From: Affinundibacterium macrobrachii
GTDB taxonomy: Bacteria > Pseudomonadota > Gammaproteobacteria > Burkholderiales > Burkholderiaceae_D
Length of the DNA stretch: 64,000 nucleotides
NCBI RefSeq assembly: GCF_014652415.1
Contig: NZ_BMYT01000003.1
Location: forward strand, 62,001 to 126,000
Direction of reading: 5' to 3'
In this document: piece by piece, positions 26,190 through 35,403 of the stretch
Position numbering within the stretch: position 1 is the first letter of the stretch
Layout of the letters: the number at the start of each line of letters is the position of its first letter
Position numbers and translations under genes: made by a program
The notes under the pieces: generated by a model
What the model was told of the DNA's origin: nothing
The model's input: only the letters and a program-made list of their open reading frames with translations
The model's database searches: none

Positions 26190-27905
26190 TTAAGGTGCAT
26201 TTCGCGCGGGCATCGTTGCAAATACGGCGGCATAGCGCTCATCTGTTTTCGCTAAGGATTGCCAATAGTCGTAATACTCTGGATAGACAATCGGGTGCAG
26301 GCGCTGCAAACTTTGCATGACACGCTTGGCTGCATCAACTTGATTATTCAACACATAGACTTGCGCCAATTTATCTAAAATATGCACATAGCCAAAACGA
26401 TGGCTACAAGTAATAACAAACTGAATTTCTTCAGGTGACATGCCACTGCGGGGTGTTACAAGCAAGAGTTTGAAATAATCAAAATAATCTGGCATCAAGG
26501 TCCAGCGCGGTGCTTGAATTTTTTCTTTAGGGATTAAGGCATAGTCTTTGGTTTGTCGAAAGGCGACAAAGCCATTGACAACACGATGATAATCAACCCA
26601 AGCAAAAGCCAAGATCGCAAAACAAATCGCTATGCTCGCTTGCACCCATCCGCGAGAAATCTGCCATGCCGCTTGTGGTTGCTGCAATTGATGTGCTGCT
26701 CCCATCATTAATCCGACCGGTAATAAAACATAGGCATACCAGAGCGGAAATTCGACCATACTATGCACACCAACCGCTAACAACATCATGAGAATGAATG
26801 TTTTAGACTTGTCTCGGTGCGCCTCACGGAGCGCAAAATGCTTCCAAAACCACACAAATAAAATACCAAAAAATAAAATCGTAAAAGGCAAACCTAACTC
26901 AGCCGCAAAGTTTAAGACGATATTATGTGAATGCTCGGCATAAATCGTCGAACTAAAGTCAGCAGCGACAGCAACTTGTTGCGCGCCAAAACCAAACCAC
27001 CCAGCTCCTAGCCAAGGATGTGCACTAGCAATCGCCCATGCTTGCTGGAGTAGCACCGAGCGTTCCGATCGTCCACCAAGACGCTCGCCCAAAGTACCGA
27101 CTACAAAACCTAAATACTTCGCTATCGTCGGTAAAGTAATCACCAAACTCGCATAGATCACCAACAAACTCAGCATACCAAGCAAACTTAATTTTGCATT
27201 GGTCTTGCGTAGATACACAATCAACACGAATAAACTAGGCAGAATGATCCACCCTATGCGCGACTGCGTTAGCGCCAATCCCCACAACAAAAACACCGCG
27301 ACACACCAGGCAAGTTTGCCAGGCAAACGCGTACTTTCTAACAACCACCACAATGCAGCAAAGCCAAAACAAATCAACAAAGCCAACTGATTTGGTTGCG
27401 CTACATTGGCAAATGCACGAATAGGATTGACCCCATCGTTACTCATATACATCACAATCGGGCGCCAATCGATGCCCATGATTTGCAACTGCTGCATCAA
27501 AACAGATAACACAGCGGCGAGCAAATAAACTACCGCAAACATTTGACATAGATCATCCGCATTGCCATTGAGTTTGACCCAACTAGCACCTAATGACTTT
27601 GCCAAGGCTGTGCAAAATAAAAGAAATAAGGGGTAATAAATTGTCGTCAGCAAAGTCAATCCGAGCAAACTTTGCAAACCCAAAAAAGAAAACAACAACA
27701 ATGCACTTCCAGCAATTGCTGGGACGATCAATTTCTCTCGAGAAAAAACAAACAGTGGGATCAACGCCAAGAAAACACCAACCACCACAGCAAACTCATG
27801 ATAAAAGCTTCGGTAAGGATGTATATGGCCAGAATAGAGTTGCGCGAACAATAGACAAAGTCCGAACAAAATGATGGAAAGCTTCGTAATATTTTTAAGA
27901 AACAT
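26190..27905 (-). CDS. O-antigen ligase/PglL-type oligosaccharyltransferase
   Basis: Multi-helix membrane protein (about ten to twelve helices over residues 5-430) with the Wzy/WaaL/PglL ligase loop: LGAGWFGFGAQQVAVAAD followed by EHSHNIVLNFAAELG, the conserved His-containing motif of protein O-glycosylation ligases, and VEFPLWYAYVLLPVG near the end. A C-terminal soluble tail resembles the Wzy_C_2 domain of PglL. It diverges from tfpZ, a pilin accessory gene, which supports a role in pilin glycosylation (TfpO/PglL) over LPS ligation, but this is not proven. Confidence 0.82.
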   Translation of the reverse strand: MFLKNITKLSIILFGLCLLFAQLYSGHIHPYRSFYHEFAVVVGVFLALIPLFVFSREKLIVPAIAGSALLLFSFLGLQSLLGLTLLTTIYYPLFLLFCTALAKSLGASWVKLNGNADDLCQMFAVVYLLAAVLSVLMQQLQIMGIDWRPIVMYMSNDGVNPIRAFANVAQPNQLALLICFGFAALWWLLESTRLPGKLAWCVAVFLLWGLALTQSRIGWIILPSLFVLIVYLRKTNAKLSLLGMLSLLVIYASLVITLPTIAKYLGFVVGTLGERLGGRSERSVLLQQAWAIASAHPWLGAGWFGFGAQQVAVAADFSSTIYAEHSHNIVLNFAAELGLPFTILFFGILFVWFWKHFALREAHRDKSKTFILMMLLAVGVHSMVEFPLWYAYVLLPVGLMMGAAHQLQQPQAAWQISRGWVQASIAICFAILAFAWVDYHRVVNGFVAFRQTKDYALIPKEKIQAPRWTLMPDYFDYFKLLLVTPRSGMSPEEIQFVITCSHRFGYVHILDKLAQVYVLNNQVDAAKRVMQSLQRLHPIVYPEYYDYWQSLAKTDERYAAVFATMPARNAP

Positions 27906-28153
27906 CTTTTCTAGATATAATTTTGAAAGGCAGTTATTTGACAGCGAGGATTCACTAGATTGAAGAAGTCGACGAAGTCGATCACTTCAATGATTGAGCC
28001 CAGCTATTGAAAACTGAATTGAATGCGCCTATTTTAAACGATGATTTTTTGCGGGGCGCTGCAGATTGACTGAGCACACGCATTATTTTTAGCCAGTTTT
28101 CATTTTCTAGCAGTAAGAACGCCAATTCACTCAAGCTTATTTCGAGAATATTT

Positions 28154-28903
28154 ATGTTGACACATCGTCTTTCAAGTTTAAGCCGACTCCAGGCCTTTGG
28201 TTTTCATTTTCTAGCAAGTGCGACGGTAATCGCCGTAATTTTTGGTTTGGTTAAACTGGTTTGGTATCCAAACCAATTATTTGAAGCGGCAAATGGATTT
28301 GAGCTATTAAAAATTTTAGTCTTAGTCGATCTGGTTTTAGGTCCACTAATTATGCTGATCATCTTTAATCCTAAAAAGAAATCACTAAAATTTGACGTCA
28401 GCGCAGTTCTGATCTGTCAATTGATGTTCATGGCCTATGGCGTATGGTCATTGTATGCGGTACGTCCCGTTTATATCGCCTATGTAGAAAACCAATTTTT
28501 TCTCGTAAAAGCAAATGAAATCGAAGACAGCGATCTAGACAAGGTAGAACACGCACAATTCAAAAAATTGCCCCTATTTGGTCCGGTGTTTGTCGGTACC
28601 AAAGCGCCCGAATCAGATAAAAAACGGGAAGAAATTATGTTTGCAAAATTAGGGGGCATGGGCATACAAAATCTCCCTCAGTTTTATGTTCCGATTGAAG
28701 ATGTTCAAGCGCAAGTTCGCGCGAATGGCAAACTGCCATCCCAGTTAAATACAAATAATGAAGATAAAAAACAATTGGAAAACATGTTCGAAAAAGCAGA
28801 GAAGCAAGGGCAAAAAATCCTATTTTCTCCTTTGCAAACAAAAGGGCGACAATTATTTGTTGCCATCGATGGCACAAATGGACAGCCTTTGCGCGTGAAC
28901 TAG
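28154..28903 (+). CDS. tfpZ: TfpX/TfpZ-family type IV pilin accessory protein
   Basis: A 249-residue inner-membrane protein. The opening RLQAFGFHFLASATVIAVIFGLVKLVWYPNQLF, in part, and the helix KILVLVDLVLGPLIMLIIFN are typical of TfpX/TfpZ proteins, which assist pilin assembly in Pseudomonas and betaproteobacteria. About four transmembrane helices fill residues 15-120, followed by a soluble domain. It diverges from a PglL-like ligase. The only pilin gene in the window is 25 kb away. A strong terminator follows 44 bases after the stop. Confidence 0.85.
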   Translation: MLTHRLSSLSRLQAFGFHFLASATVIAVIFGLVKLVWYPNQLFEAANGFELLKILVLVDLVLGPLIMLIIFNPKKKSLKFDVSAVLICQLMFMAYGVWSLYAVRPVYIAYVENQFFLVKANEIEDSDLDKVEHAQFKKLPLFGPVFVGTKAPESDKKREEIMFAKLGGMGIQNLPQFYVPIEDVQAQVRANGKLPSQLNTNNEDKKQLENMFEKAEKQGQKILFSPLQTKGRQLFVAIDGTNGQPLRVN

Positions 28904-28947
28904 GCGAAGCTACGGCAAAACTAAGTAGGCGTTCCTAATGCCTAAAT

Positions 28948-28983
28948 AAAAAAGCGAGACCAATTTGTTGGTCTCGCTTTTTT
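28948..28983. terminator. Bidirectional rho-independent terminator (tfpZ / FHA gene)
   Basis: AAAAAAGCGAGACCAA - TTTG - TTGGTCTCGCTTTTTT: an 11-base perfect stem with A and T tracts on both sides, between two convergent genes. Confidence 0.95.
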
Positions 28984-29006
28984 GAACTTAATTAACTTAA
29001 CTGAGC

Positions 29007-29588
29007 TCAATCTAACTGGAACTCCATTTTGGTTCCAGATAAATCAATTTCATCTCCGTGCGCTAACACGCGAGGACGCGCATCGGTTGTTTCACCATTA
29101 ATTTTCGGGAAGACTTTTCCCTCAACAAAGTTAATTTTAAAACGATTGCCATCACGTGCGATCGAAACGACCAAAATCCCTGGGCTACCCAAGGTTGTCA
29201 CGGGTTTCGACAAAATCATTTCTTTGCCAGCATTTGAACCATTGAGCACTTTGATTTTTCCAACTTTCAAAGTCTCGTCAGGCGACACCTGATAGTTATC
29301 TACCTCAACAATGAATTTAAGCTGATATTTCCCCAATTCAATCACATCATCGTTCTGTAACTGATGCTTCTTAATTGGTTGACCATTCACCGAAGTACCG
29401 TTGGTGCTACCTAAATCGAGAATAAAAGTGCCTTCTGAAGTTGTATCGATAGCAGCGTGGCGCCCACTCACGGCAAGATGGTCTAATACTAAATCATTTC
29501 CTGGTCGACGCCCGATATTGATACGAGCGCGGTCAATACTGATCTCTTTTTGCACTTGACCATTAAAAATCACCACAACTTTTGCCAT
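29007..29588 (-). CDS. FHA-domain protein
   Basis: Cytoplasmic phosphothreonine-binding protein. The N-terminal FHA domain (about 20-90) has the complete signature IGRRPGNDLVLDHLAVSGRHA and LGSTNGTSVNGQ. The C-terminal half (about 115-193) ends VLAHGDEIDLSGTKMEFQ, which looks like a second, degenerate FHA-like fold lacking the SxxH motif. It lies 56 bases downstream of a PP2C phosphatase gene, so a phospho-signalling pair is likely. No Ser/Thr kinase gene is in the window. Confidence 0.92.
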   Translation of the reverse strand: MAKVVVIFNGQVQKEISIDRARINIGRRPGNDLVLDHLAVSGRHAAIDTTSEGTFILDLGSTNGTSVNGQPIKKHQLQNDDVIELGKYQLKFIVEVDNYQVSPDETLKVGKIKVLNGSNAGKEMILSKPVTTLGSPGILVVSIARDGNRFKINFVEGKVFPKINGETTDARPRVLAHGDEIDLSGTKMEFQLD

Positions 29589-29644
29589 AATCTATCCGCT
29601 AGATACAAAATAAAATTAAATAAAAATAATGCGTTACTTGTTTT

Positions 29645-30451
29645 TTAACTAGCAAAAATATACTCCATAAACCCACGTTCATGCAATTCTTTGACACGTA
29701 TTAAAACAACGGAAATATTGTCAAATCCACCTTGACGATTAGCCAAATACACTAAAGTCTTGCAACAGGTATCCAAATTCTCAGATTGCTCTCGCAAGAC
29801 AGTTTGTATATGAATCTGATCGAGCATATCACTCAAACCGTCAGAACACAGTACGAAAATATCGCCAACACGCATAGCATGTTCGTGCACCTCAACTTCG
29901 ATCTCATCATTAGAACCGACCGCACGTGTAATTAAGTTCTTGATTGGAGAGAGATGTGCATCTGCCTGCGAAATTAAGCCCGCATCAATTTGGGCCTGCA
30001 ATACAGAATGATCGCGGGTAATTTGTTCTAAATAATTTTCACGAAATAGATATGCACGAGAATCGCCAACATGACCAATCACCAACTTATCATGATGACA
30101 AAGCGCCGCGACAATTGTTGTGCCCATGCCGAAGTTATCTGGATTCTTATTTGCCTGCTCGATTACTTTTTGATTGGCGTAGACGATAGCGTCTTGTATC
30201 CACTTCTCAGAGATGGAAGATTGCCAAGGCAATCGAGGCATCCATGTCGCATCAAGGCTATTTCGAATCTGCTCACGAACCAAGTCAACACTCATTTGAC
30301 TGGCGACCTCACCCGCGTTGTAGCCGCCCATGCCGTCAGCCAAAATGGCAAGGCCAAGCTCAGGAGATATAGCAATAGCATCCTCATTATGACTGCGGAC
30401 AAGTCCGGTGTCTGAATGACTAGCAAATTCCAGAACTGTTTGTGCGGGCAT
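29645..30451 (-). CDS. PP2C-type Ser/Thr protein phosphatase
   Basis: Metal-dependent phosphatase of the PppA/Stp1 type. The motifs are in order: TGLVRSHNEDAIAI, LAILADGMGGYNAGE (metal ligands), GHVGDSRAYLFR, FVLCSDGLSDML and GGFDNISVVLIRV. Length 268 fits a single-domain bacterial PP2C with no membrane anchor. The co-directional FHA gene downstream suggests joint control of a kinase elsewhere. Type VI secretion or cell-envelope control would be conventional contexts, but nothing here shows which. Confidence 0.94.
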   Translation of the reverse strand: MPAQTVLEFASHSDTGLVRSHNEDAIAISPELGLAILADGMGGYNAGEVASQMSVDLVREQIRNSLDATWMPRLPWQSSISEKWIQDAIVYANQKVIEQANKNPDNFGMGTTIVAALCHHDKLVIGHVGDSRAYLFRENYLEQITRDHSVLQAQIDAGLISQADAHLSPIKNLITRAVGSNDEIEVEVHEHAMRVGDIFVLCSDGLSDMLDQIHIQTVLREQSENLDTCCKTLVYLANRQGGFDNISVVLIRVKELHERGFMEYIFAS

Positions 30452-30618
30452 GAAGGAAAATAATTAAGGCAACATTAAAATAAATAAATCTCGTGTACTC
30501 AGATTATTAAGCTTAACGAGCTTACCATTAAGCTAAAGCATTATGAACTTAGTTTGCAAATTTTAATGTTTCAATAGCGCAACTACAACATTTTTCGGCG
30601 TGTTTTTTATTTCCGCAC

Positions 30619-30652
30619 AAAAAATAAGGGAGCGATTGCTCCCTTATTTTTT
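30619..30652 (-). terminator. Rho-independent terminator after sucD
   Basis: Stem AAATAAGGGAGC / GCTCCCTTATTT with a four-base loop, followed on the minus strand by a T tract; it lies 67 bases after the sucD stop. Confidence 0.93.
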
Positions 30653-30718
30653 AGATCAATTTATGAGAATCAAGCATATTGATTAATTCTCATTATGACG
30701 CCAACTGACACCATCAAA

Positions 30719-31600
30719 TTACAGCATTGCTTTCAACAAACGTGCCATTTCGGATGGATTCTTCGTTGCTTTGATACCGCACTCTTCCATGATGTCTAAT
30801 TTTGCTTGCGCAGTATCAGCACCACCAGAAATCAAAGCACCAGCGTGGCCCATACGTTTGCCTGGAGGCGCAGTCACACCAGCGATGAAACCAACGACTG
30901 GTTTCTTCATGTTGTCGCGTACCCAGTAAGATGCATTCGCTTCATCTGGACCACCGATTTCACCGATCATGATCACAGCGTCTGTATCTGGATCATCGTT
31001 GAACATCTTCATGACGTCGATATGTTTCAAACCATTGATTGGATCGCCACCGATACCAACTGCAGAAGATTGACCCAAGCCGAGTGCTGTCAATTGACCA
31101 ACCGCTTCGTATGTCAATGTACCAGAACGGGAAACCACGCCGATACGACCTTTACGGTGGATGTGACCAGGCATAATGCCGATCTTGATTTCGTCTGGTG
31201 TGATCAAACCTGGGCAGTTAGGGCCGAGCAATTTTGTTTTGCTACCGGCTTTTGCCATGCGGTCTTTCAACATCATCATGTCACGAACTGGAATACCTTC
31301 AGTGATACAGATCGCTAAATCGAGATCCGCTTCAACCGCTTCCCAGATCGCAGCCGCTGCACCTGCTGGTGGAACATAGATCACGGAAACGGTTGCGCCA
31401 GTTGCTGCTTTAGCTTCTGAAACATTCGCGTAAATTGGAATGCCTTCGAAATCTTCGCCAGCTTTCTTTGGATTTACACCAGCGACGAAACAGTTTTTTC
31501 CGTTTGCGTAGTCGCGGCACATACGTGTATGGAACTGGCCAGTTTTACCAGTGATACCTTGGGTGATGACTTTAGTGTCTTTATTAATCAGGATGGACAT
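30719..31600 (-). CDS. sucD: Succinyl-CoA synthetase alpha subunit
   Basis: TCA-cycle enzyme subunit that carries the phosphohistidine and binds CoA. The N-terminal CoA-binding fold shows TQGITGKTGQFHTRMCRDY, and the active-site His lies in KRMGHAGALISGG; GPNCPGLI and GRIGVVSRSGTLTYE are also present. Length 293 is normal. It follows sucC by 18 bases and the pair ends at a strong terminator. Confidence 0.97.
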   Translation of the reverse strand: MSILINKDTKVITQGITGKTGQFHTRMCRDYANGKNCFVAGVNPKKAGEDFEGIPIYANVSEAKAATGATVSVIYVPPAGAAAAIWEAVEADLDLAICITEGIPVRDMMMLKDRMAKAGSKTKLLGPNCPGLITPDEIKIGIMPGHIHRKGRIGVVSRSGTLTYEAVGQLTALGLGQSSAVGIGGDPINGLKHIDVMKMFNDDPDTDAVIMIGEIGGPDEANASYWVRDNMKKPVVGFIAGVTAPPGKRMGHAGALISGGADTAQAKLDIMEECGIKATKNPSEMARLLKAML

Positions 31601-31618
31601 AGTGATTCCTTGCGATAA

Positions 31619-32788
31619 TTAAGCGTGAGCAGCAGCAGCGGCAACAACCTTCTGCGCTGCTTCTTCCATCGTGTCTGCAGAAATAATCGGCAAACCAGAG
31701 TCAGCCAACATTTTCTTACCGATATCTTCGTTTGTACCTTTCATGCGTACAACCAAAGGCACTTGCAAGGACACTGCTTTAGACGCCGTAATTACGCCTT
31801 CTGCAATCACGTCGCAACGCATAATGCCGCCGAAGATGTTGACCAAGATCGCTTTCAAGCCTGGGTTTTTCAACATGATCTTGAATGCTTCAGTCACTTT
31901 TTCTGCAGTCGCGCCACCACCTACGTCGAGGAAGTTAGCTGGCTCGCCGCCGAACAGTTTGATGGTATCCATGGTTGCCATCGCCAAACCTGCACCATTG
32001 ACCAAGCAACCAATATTGCCGTCAAGGGAAATGTAAGCGAGGTCGAATTTAGATGCTTCGATTTCAGCTGGATCTTCTTCGTCCAAATCGCGGTAAGCAA
32101 CGATTTCTGGTTGACGGAACAAAGAGTTCGCGTCGAAGTTAAATTTCGCATCGAGAGCGATCACTTTGCCAGAACCAGTCAAAATCAATGGATTGATTTC
32201 AGCCAAAGAGCAATCGGTTTCCATGAAAGCTTTGTACAAACCTTTCAACTGAACGCGTGCGTCTTCGATAGAGCCTTCTGGCACACCGATTTTACGGGAG
32301 ATGTCATCGGCTTCAGCATCTTGCAAGCCTGCAGTTGGATCGATCGCGATAGAGTGGATCAATTCTGGATGTTTCTCAGCGACTTCTTCGATGTCCATAC
32401 CGCCTTCGGAGGATGCCATCAGCACCACGCGTTGGCTGATACGGTCAGTTACCATACTGACGTACAGTTCTTTCTTGATGTCTGCGCCTTCTTCGATCAA
32501 CAAACGACGAACTTTTTGACCTTCTGGACCAGTTTGGTGTGTGACCAATTGCATGCCCATGATCGCATCAGCGTATTCGCGTACTTGCTCCATGGATTTC
32601 GCAACTTTAACGCCACCACCTTTACCACGGCCACCGGCGTGAATTTGTGCTTTGACTACCCATACTGGACCGCCTAAAGTTTCAGCAGCTTTGACTGCTT
32701 CTTCAACGGACATGCATGGGATACCGCGCGGTACGGTCACTCCGAATTTACGGAGGATTTCTTTACCCTGATACTCATGGATTTTCAT
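31619..32788 (-). CDS. sucC: ADP-forming succinyl-CoA synthetase beta subunit
   Basis: ATP-grasp subunit that binds nucleotide and succinate. Signatures: [56 protein letters not shown] and the succinate-loop [13 protein letters not shown] with [15 protein letters not shown]. Length 389 is typical. It begins the sucCD operon. The long plus-strand frame over this gene (31625-32677) is a shadow: it is rich in Cys, His and Phe and has no recognisable domain. Confidence 0.97.
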   Translation of the reverse strand: MKIHEYQGKEILRKFGVTVPRGIPCMSVEEAVKAAETLGGPVWVVKAQIHAGGRGKGGGVKVAKSMEQVREYADAIMGMQLVTHQTGPEGQKVRRLLIEEGADIKKELYVSMVTDRISQRVVLMASSEGGMDIEEVAEKHPELIHSIAIDPTAGLQDAEADDISRKIGVPEGSIEDARVQLKGLYKAFMETDCSLAEINPLILTGSGKVIALDAKFNFDANSLFRQPEIVAYRDLDEEDPAEIEASKFDLAYISLDGNIGCLVNGAGLAMATMDTIKLFGGEPANFLDVGGGATAEKVTEAFKIMLKNPGLKAILVNIFGGIMRCDVIAEGVITASKAVSLQVPLVVRMKGTNEDIGKKMLADSGLPIISADTMEEAAQKVVAAAAAHA

Positions 32789-32948
32789 ACGACTTCCCTT
32801 CAGACACTGAGGTATTAGTTAAAAAGTAAAACAAAATAATTTGGATCAATTACTACCAACAAACAAAACCATGCTGCAACATCTTCATGAATTCGATGAA
32901 CTAAAAATTTATATTCCTTAGCTCACCTACACAATTCTCAAGCCCATA

Positions 32949-32984
32949 CAAAAAAACGCGACGACCATCCTTGGTGTCACGTTT
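32949..32984 (-). terminator. Rho-independent terminator after the small gene at 32991
   Basis: On the minus strand AACGTGAC-CCA pairs with TGG-GTCGCGTT (two bulges), followed by seven T residues; it begins 7 bases after the stop. Confidence 0.85.
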
Positions 32985-32990
32985 TATCAA

Positions 32991-33161
32991 TCAGTTGGGA
33001 ATCAAAACTTTGCTGAATTCATTTGCGCCAGTTTCACAGGTATCAACATAAACTTCATGGTCGTACGCCTGCACACCGCACATTTTTGCGAGAGCGCGAA
33101 AGACCGAGTTGGACTTCATCGAGTAAGCCCAAATTGTAGTGAATGTTGTTGAGGACATCAT
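32991..33161 (-). CDS. Small hypothetical protein with its own terminator
   Basis: A 56-residue soluble protein starting at one of two adjacent ATGs (33161 or 33158). It contains WAYSMKSNSVFRALAKMCGV and ends ETGANEFSKVLIPN. A terminator directly after the stop and a 260-base upstream gap suggest an independent transcript. I do not recognise the family. It may be genuine because of the terminator, but short frames of this length also arise by chance. Confidence 0.5.
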   Translation of the reverse strand: MMSSTTFTTIWAYSMKSNSVFRALAKMCGVQAYDHEVYVDTCETGANEFSKVLIPN

Positions 33162-33422
33162 GCCTGCTGGCGGCAATTCAAATATAAAAAGCCACAATTG
33201 CGTGCGTTATCGTAGCTTCTACCATAACAGCCGCTCTTGCGGCGTTGCAAAAAACCTGTGGATTTTAGCACAGCTAAAGCATGAATTCTATTTTTTGGTT
33301 AGACCACTTTTCAGGAAAACCCGCTTAAAAATATGAAACAACCAGCGTTTTCGCAAAAATTTGCATTTTCTCAAATAACTCAAATGAAGATTTACTTAAG
33401 TGCGCAAGACATAAACTGGTAT

Positions 33423-33881
33423 TCACTCATCGAAGCTCTCACGTGACTGTTTCAATGCATAGTTAATTGCGCGACTAGAGAAACCACGTTGCGCCAAAAA
33501 TTGCATTTGCTTGGCTTTCTCTCGATGGTCGACAGGCGGTGCACTAAATTTTCTCCACAAAACATCAACGGCTCTTTGTGACTCAGTTGCCTCTAGATCA
33601 TCTTTAATTTCTTCTAAATCTTCCTTGTTTAGTTGATGGCTCTGCAATTCCGCTAATATTTTCTGGTTACCAAATCGCCCTTGACGCTTATGTACCAAAG
33701 CTTCTGAGAATCGTTGATCAGAAAGAAATTTTGATTCTTCTAGCCAGTTCAATAATCCATTCAATTCGTCGTCATCTTGCGCATACGCAGAAAGTTTGCG
33801 TGCCAGCTCAATGCGGCTATATTCACGCATAGACAGATAACGTAAGGCGCGGCCTTTTAAACTAAGTTTAGGTTTCAGCAT
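33423..33881 (-). CDS. recX: RecA regulatory protein RecX
   Basis: Inhibits and tunes RecA filaments. Typical three-helix repeats: LKGRALRYLSMREYSRIELARKL, in part, then LNWLEESKFLSDQRFSEALVHKRQ and a C-terminal AKQMQFLAQRGFSSRAINYAL. Length 152 is normal. It lies 200 bases downstream of recA, with a terminator between, which should limit read-through as in other recA-recX pairs. Confidence 0.93.
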   Translation of the reverse strand: MLKPKLSLKGRALRYLSMREYSRIELARKLSAYAQDDDELNGLLNWLEESKFLSDQRFSEALVHKRQGRFGNQKILAELQSHQLNKEDLEEIKDDLEATESQRAVDVLWRKFSAPPVDHREKAKQMQFLAQRGFSSRAINYALKQSRESFDE

Positions 33882-33982
33882 ATTTGTTTTTAGACATCTG
33901 ACTTGTACATCAACTAGGTCACGCGTGTTTTAAGCATCTTTCACGCGTGTAGTTCGAAGAAGGTATTCACATAGCTGTACAT

Positions 33983-34020
33983 AAAAAAAGTCGACCACTT
34001 GTTTCCAAGTAAGTCGACTT
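33983..34020 (-). terminator. Rho-independent terminator between recA and recX
   Basis: AAGTCGAC..CACTTG pairs with CAAGT..GTCGACTT, followed on the minus strand by seven T residues, 60 bases after the recA stop. Confidence 0.92.
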
Positions 34021-34079
34021 AAGACTAACGTGATCTTTCCTATTCACCGAGCTTATATCTGCATAAGCTCTAATCTAAA

Positions 34080-35117
34080 TTATTCTTCAACCAGTGCAGG
34101 CAACAAAGGAACGCCTAATTGCTCACGCACTTTGTTTTCAATTTCATGGGCTAATGCTGGTCGTTCGATCAGGAAGTTTCTTGCATTATCTTTGCCTTGA
34201 CCAATTTTCTCGCCGTTATAGCTATACCAAGAGCCAGATTTCTCAACAATCTTGCAATCCGCGCCCAAGTCCAAAATCTCGCCTTCACGTGAAGTACCTG
34301 CACCATACAAAATATCAAAATGCGCTTCTTTAAATGGTGGCGCTACTTTATTCTTCACCACTTTCACTTTGGTTTCGTTACCAACCACTTCATCACCCGC
34401 TTTGATTGATCCGGTACGACGAATATCCAAACGAACTGAAGCGTAGAACTTCAAAGCATTACCGCCAGTTGTAGTCTCTGGGCTACCAAACATCACACCA
34501 ATTTTCATACGAATCTGGTTAATAAAGATCACCAAGGTATTGGTACGATTGATGCTACCAGTTAATTTACGCAAAGCTTGCGACATTAATCGTGCTTGCA
34601 AACCTGGCAGCGAGTCACCCATATCACCTTCGATCTCGGCCTTTGGTGTTAATGCAGCGACAGAATCGACTACCACTAAATCGACGCTACCAGATCGCAC
34701 CAATGCGTCTGTAATTTCCAGAGCTTGCTCGCCAGTGTCCGGTTGAGAAATCAACAAATCGTTTAAATTCACACCAAGTTTTTGCGCATAGCCAACATCT
34801 AATGCATGCTCCGCATCGATAAATGCGCAAGTGCCGCCCAATTTCTGCATTTCAGCAATAACTTGCAATGTCAGCGTTGTTTTACCAGAAGATTCAGGGC
34901 CGTAAATTTCAACCACACGACCGCGTGGCAGACCACCAACACCTAAAGCAATGTCCAAGCCCAAGGAGCCGGTAGAAACAACTTGAATTTCTTCAACTGC
35001 AGCACCATCCGCTAATCGCATGATAGAGCCTTTACCAAATTGCTTTTCAATTTGCGCTAAGGCCGCAGCTAAGGCTTTACTTTTGTCGGCGCTATTATCA
35101 GTTTTTCTGTCGTCCAT
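34080..35117 (-). CDS. recA: Recombinase RecA
   Basis: DNA strand-exchange ATPase and LexA co-protease. Walker [18 protein letters not shown], the catalytic Glu region [19 protein letters not shown] in part, Walker [19 protein letters not shown] in part, the L2 loop [20 protein letters not shown] in part and the signature [14 protein letters not shown] are all present. Length 345 is typical. A LexA-type box sits 114 bases upstream. Confidence 0.99.
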   Translation of the reverse strand: MDDRKTDNSADKSKALAAALAQIEKQFGKGSIMRLADGAAVEEIQVVSTGSLGLDIALGVGGLPRGRVVEIYGPESSGKTTLTLQVIAEMQKLGGTCAFIDAEHALDVGYAQKLGVNLNDLLISQPDTGEQALEITDALVRSGSVDLVVVDSVAALTPKAEIEGDMGDSLPGLQARLMSQALRKLTGSINRTNTLVIFINQIRMKIGVMFGSPETTTGGNALKFYASVRLDIRRTGSIKAGDEVVGNETKVKVVKNKVAPPFKEAHFDILYGAGTSREGEILDLGADCKIVEKSGSWYSYNGEKIGQGKDNARNFLIERPALAHEIENKVREQLGVPLLPALVEE

Positions 35118-35230
35118 GATTTCTTCCTGGTTAGTACAAAGATGTATGTCAAATAATGTCGTGATACTTGCGAACTTGTTTTATCGTAAATAAAGCCGCT
35201 AAAAACTGCTTAAACCACTGAATGTCGACA

Positions 35231-35246
35231 CTGTATAAAAAATCAG
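35231..35246 (-). promoter_or_regulatory. LexA (SOS) box upstream of recA
   Basis: CTGTATAAAAAATCAG matches the CTGT-N8-ACAG operator at all but one symmetric base and is flanked by CA and TA, as in strong SOS boxes. It lies 114 bases before the recA ATG. Confidence 0.8.
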
Positions 35247-35403
35247 TAGTTTGTGCAAGCTTCTTTTAAAATATTTTTTTATCGTTGGATTTCGGTCATT
35301 TTAATGTGAACTAAGAAAATCCAATCTTCCGCCACACACCCACAAAACCTACAATAGCTAAAATTCAATCTTACAAATACTTCATCAAGCCATTCAACAG
35401 CCT

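Noticed and set aside
31625-32677. Long plus-strand open frame (350 codons) opposite sucC
   Set aside because: It mirrors the coding bias of sucC, is rich in Cys, His, Phe and Trp, lacks a domain and has no ribosome-binding site; a shadow frame.
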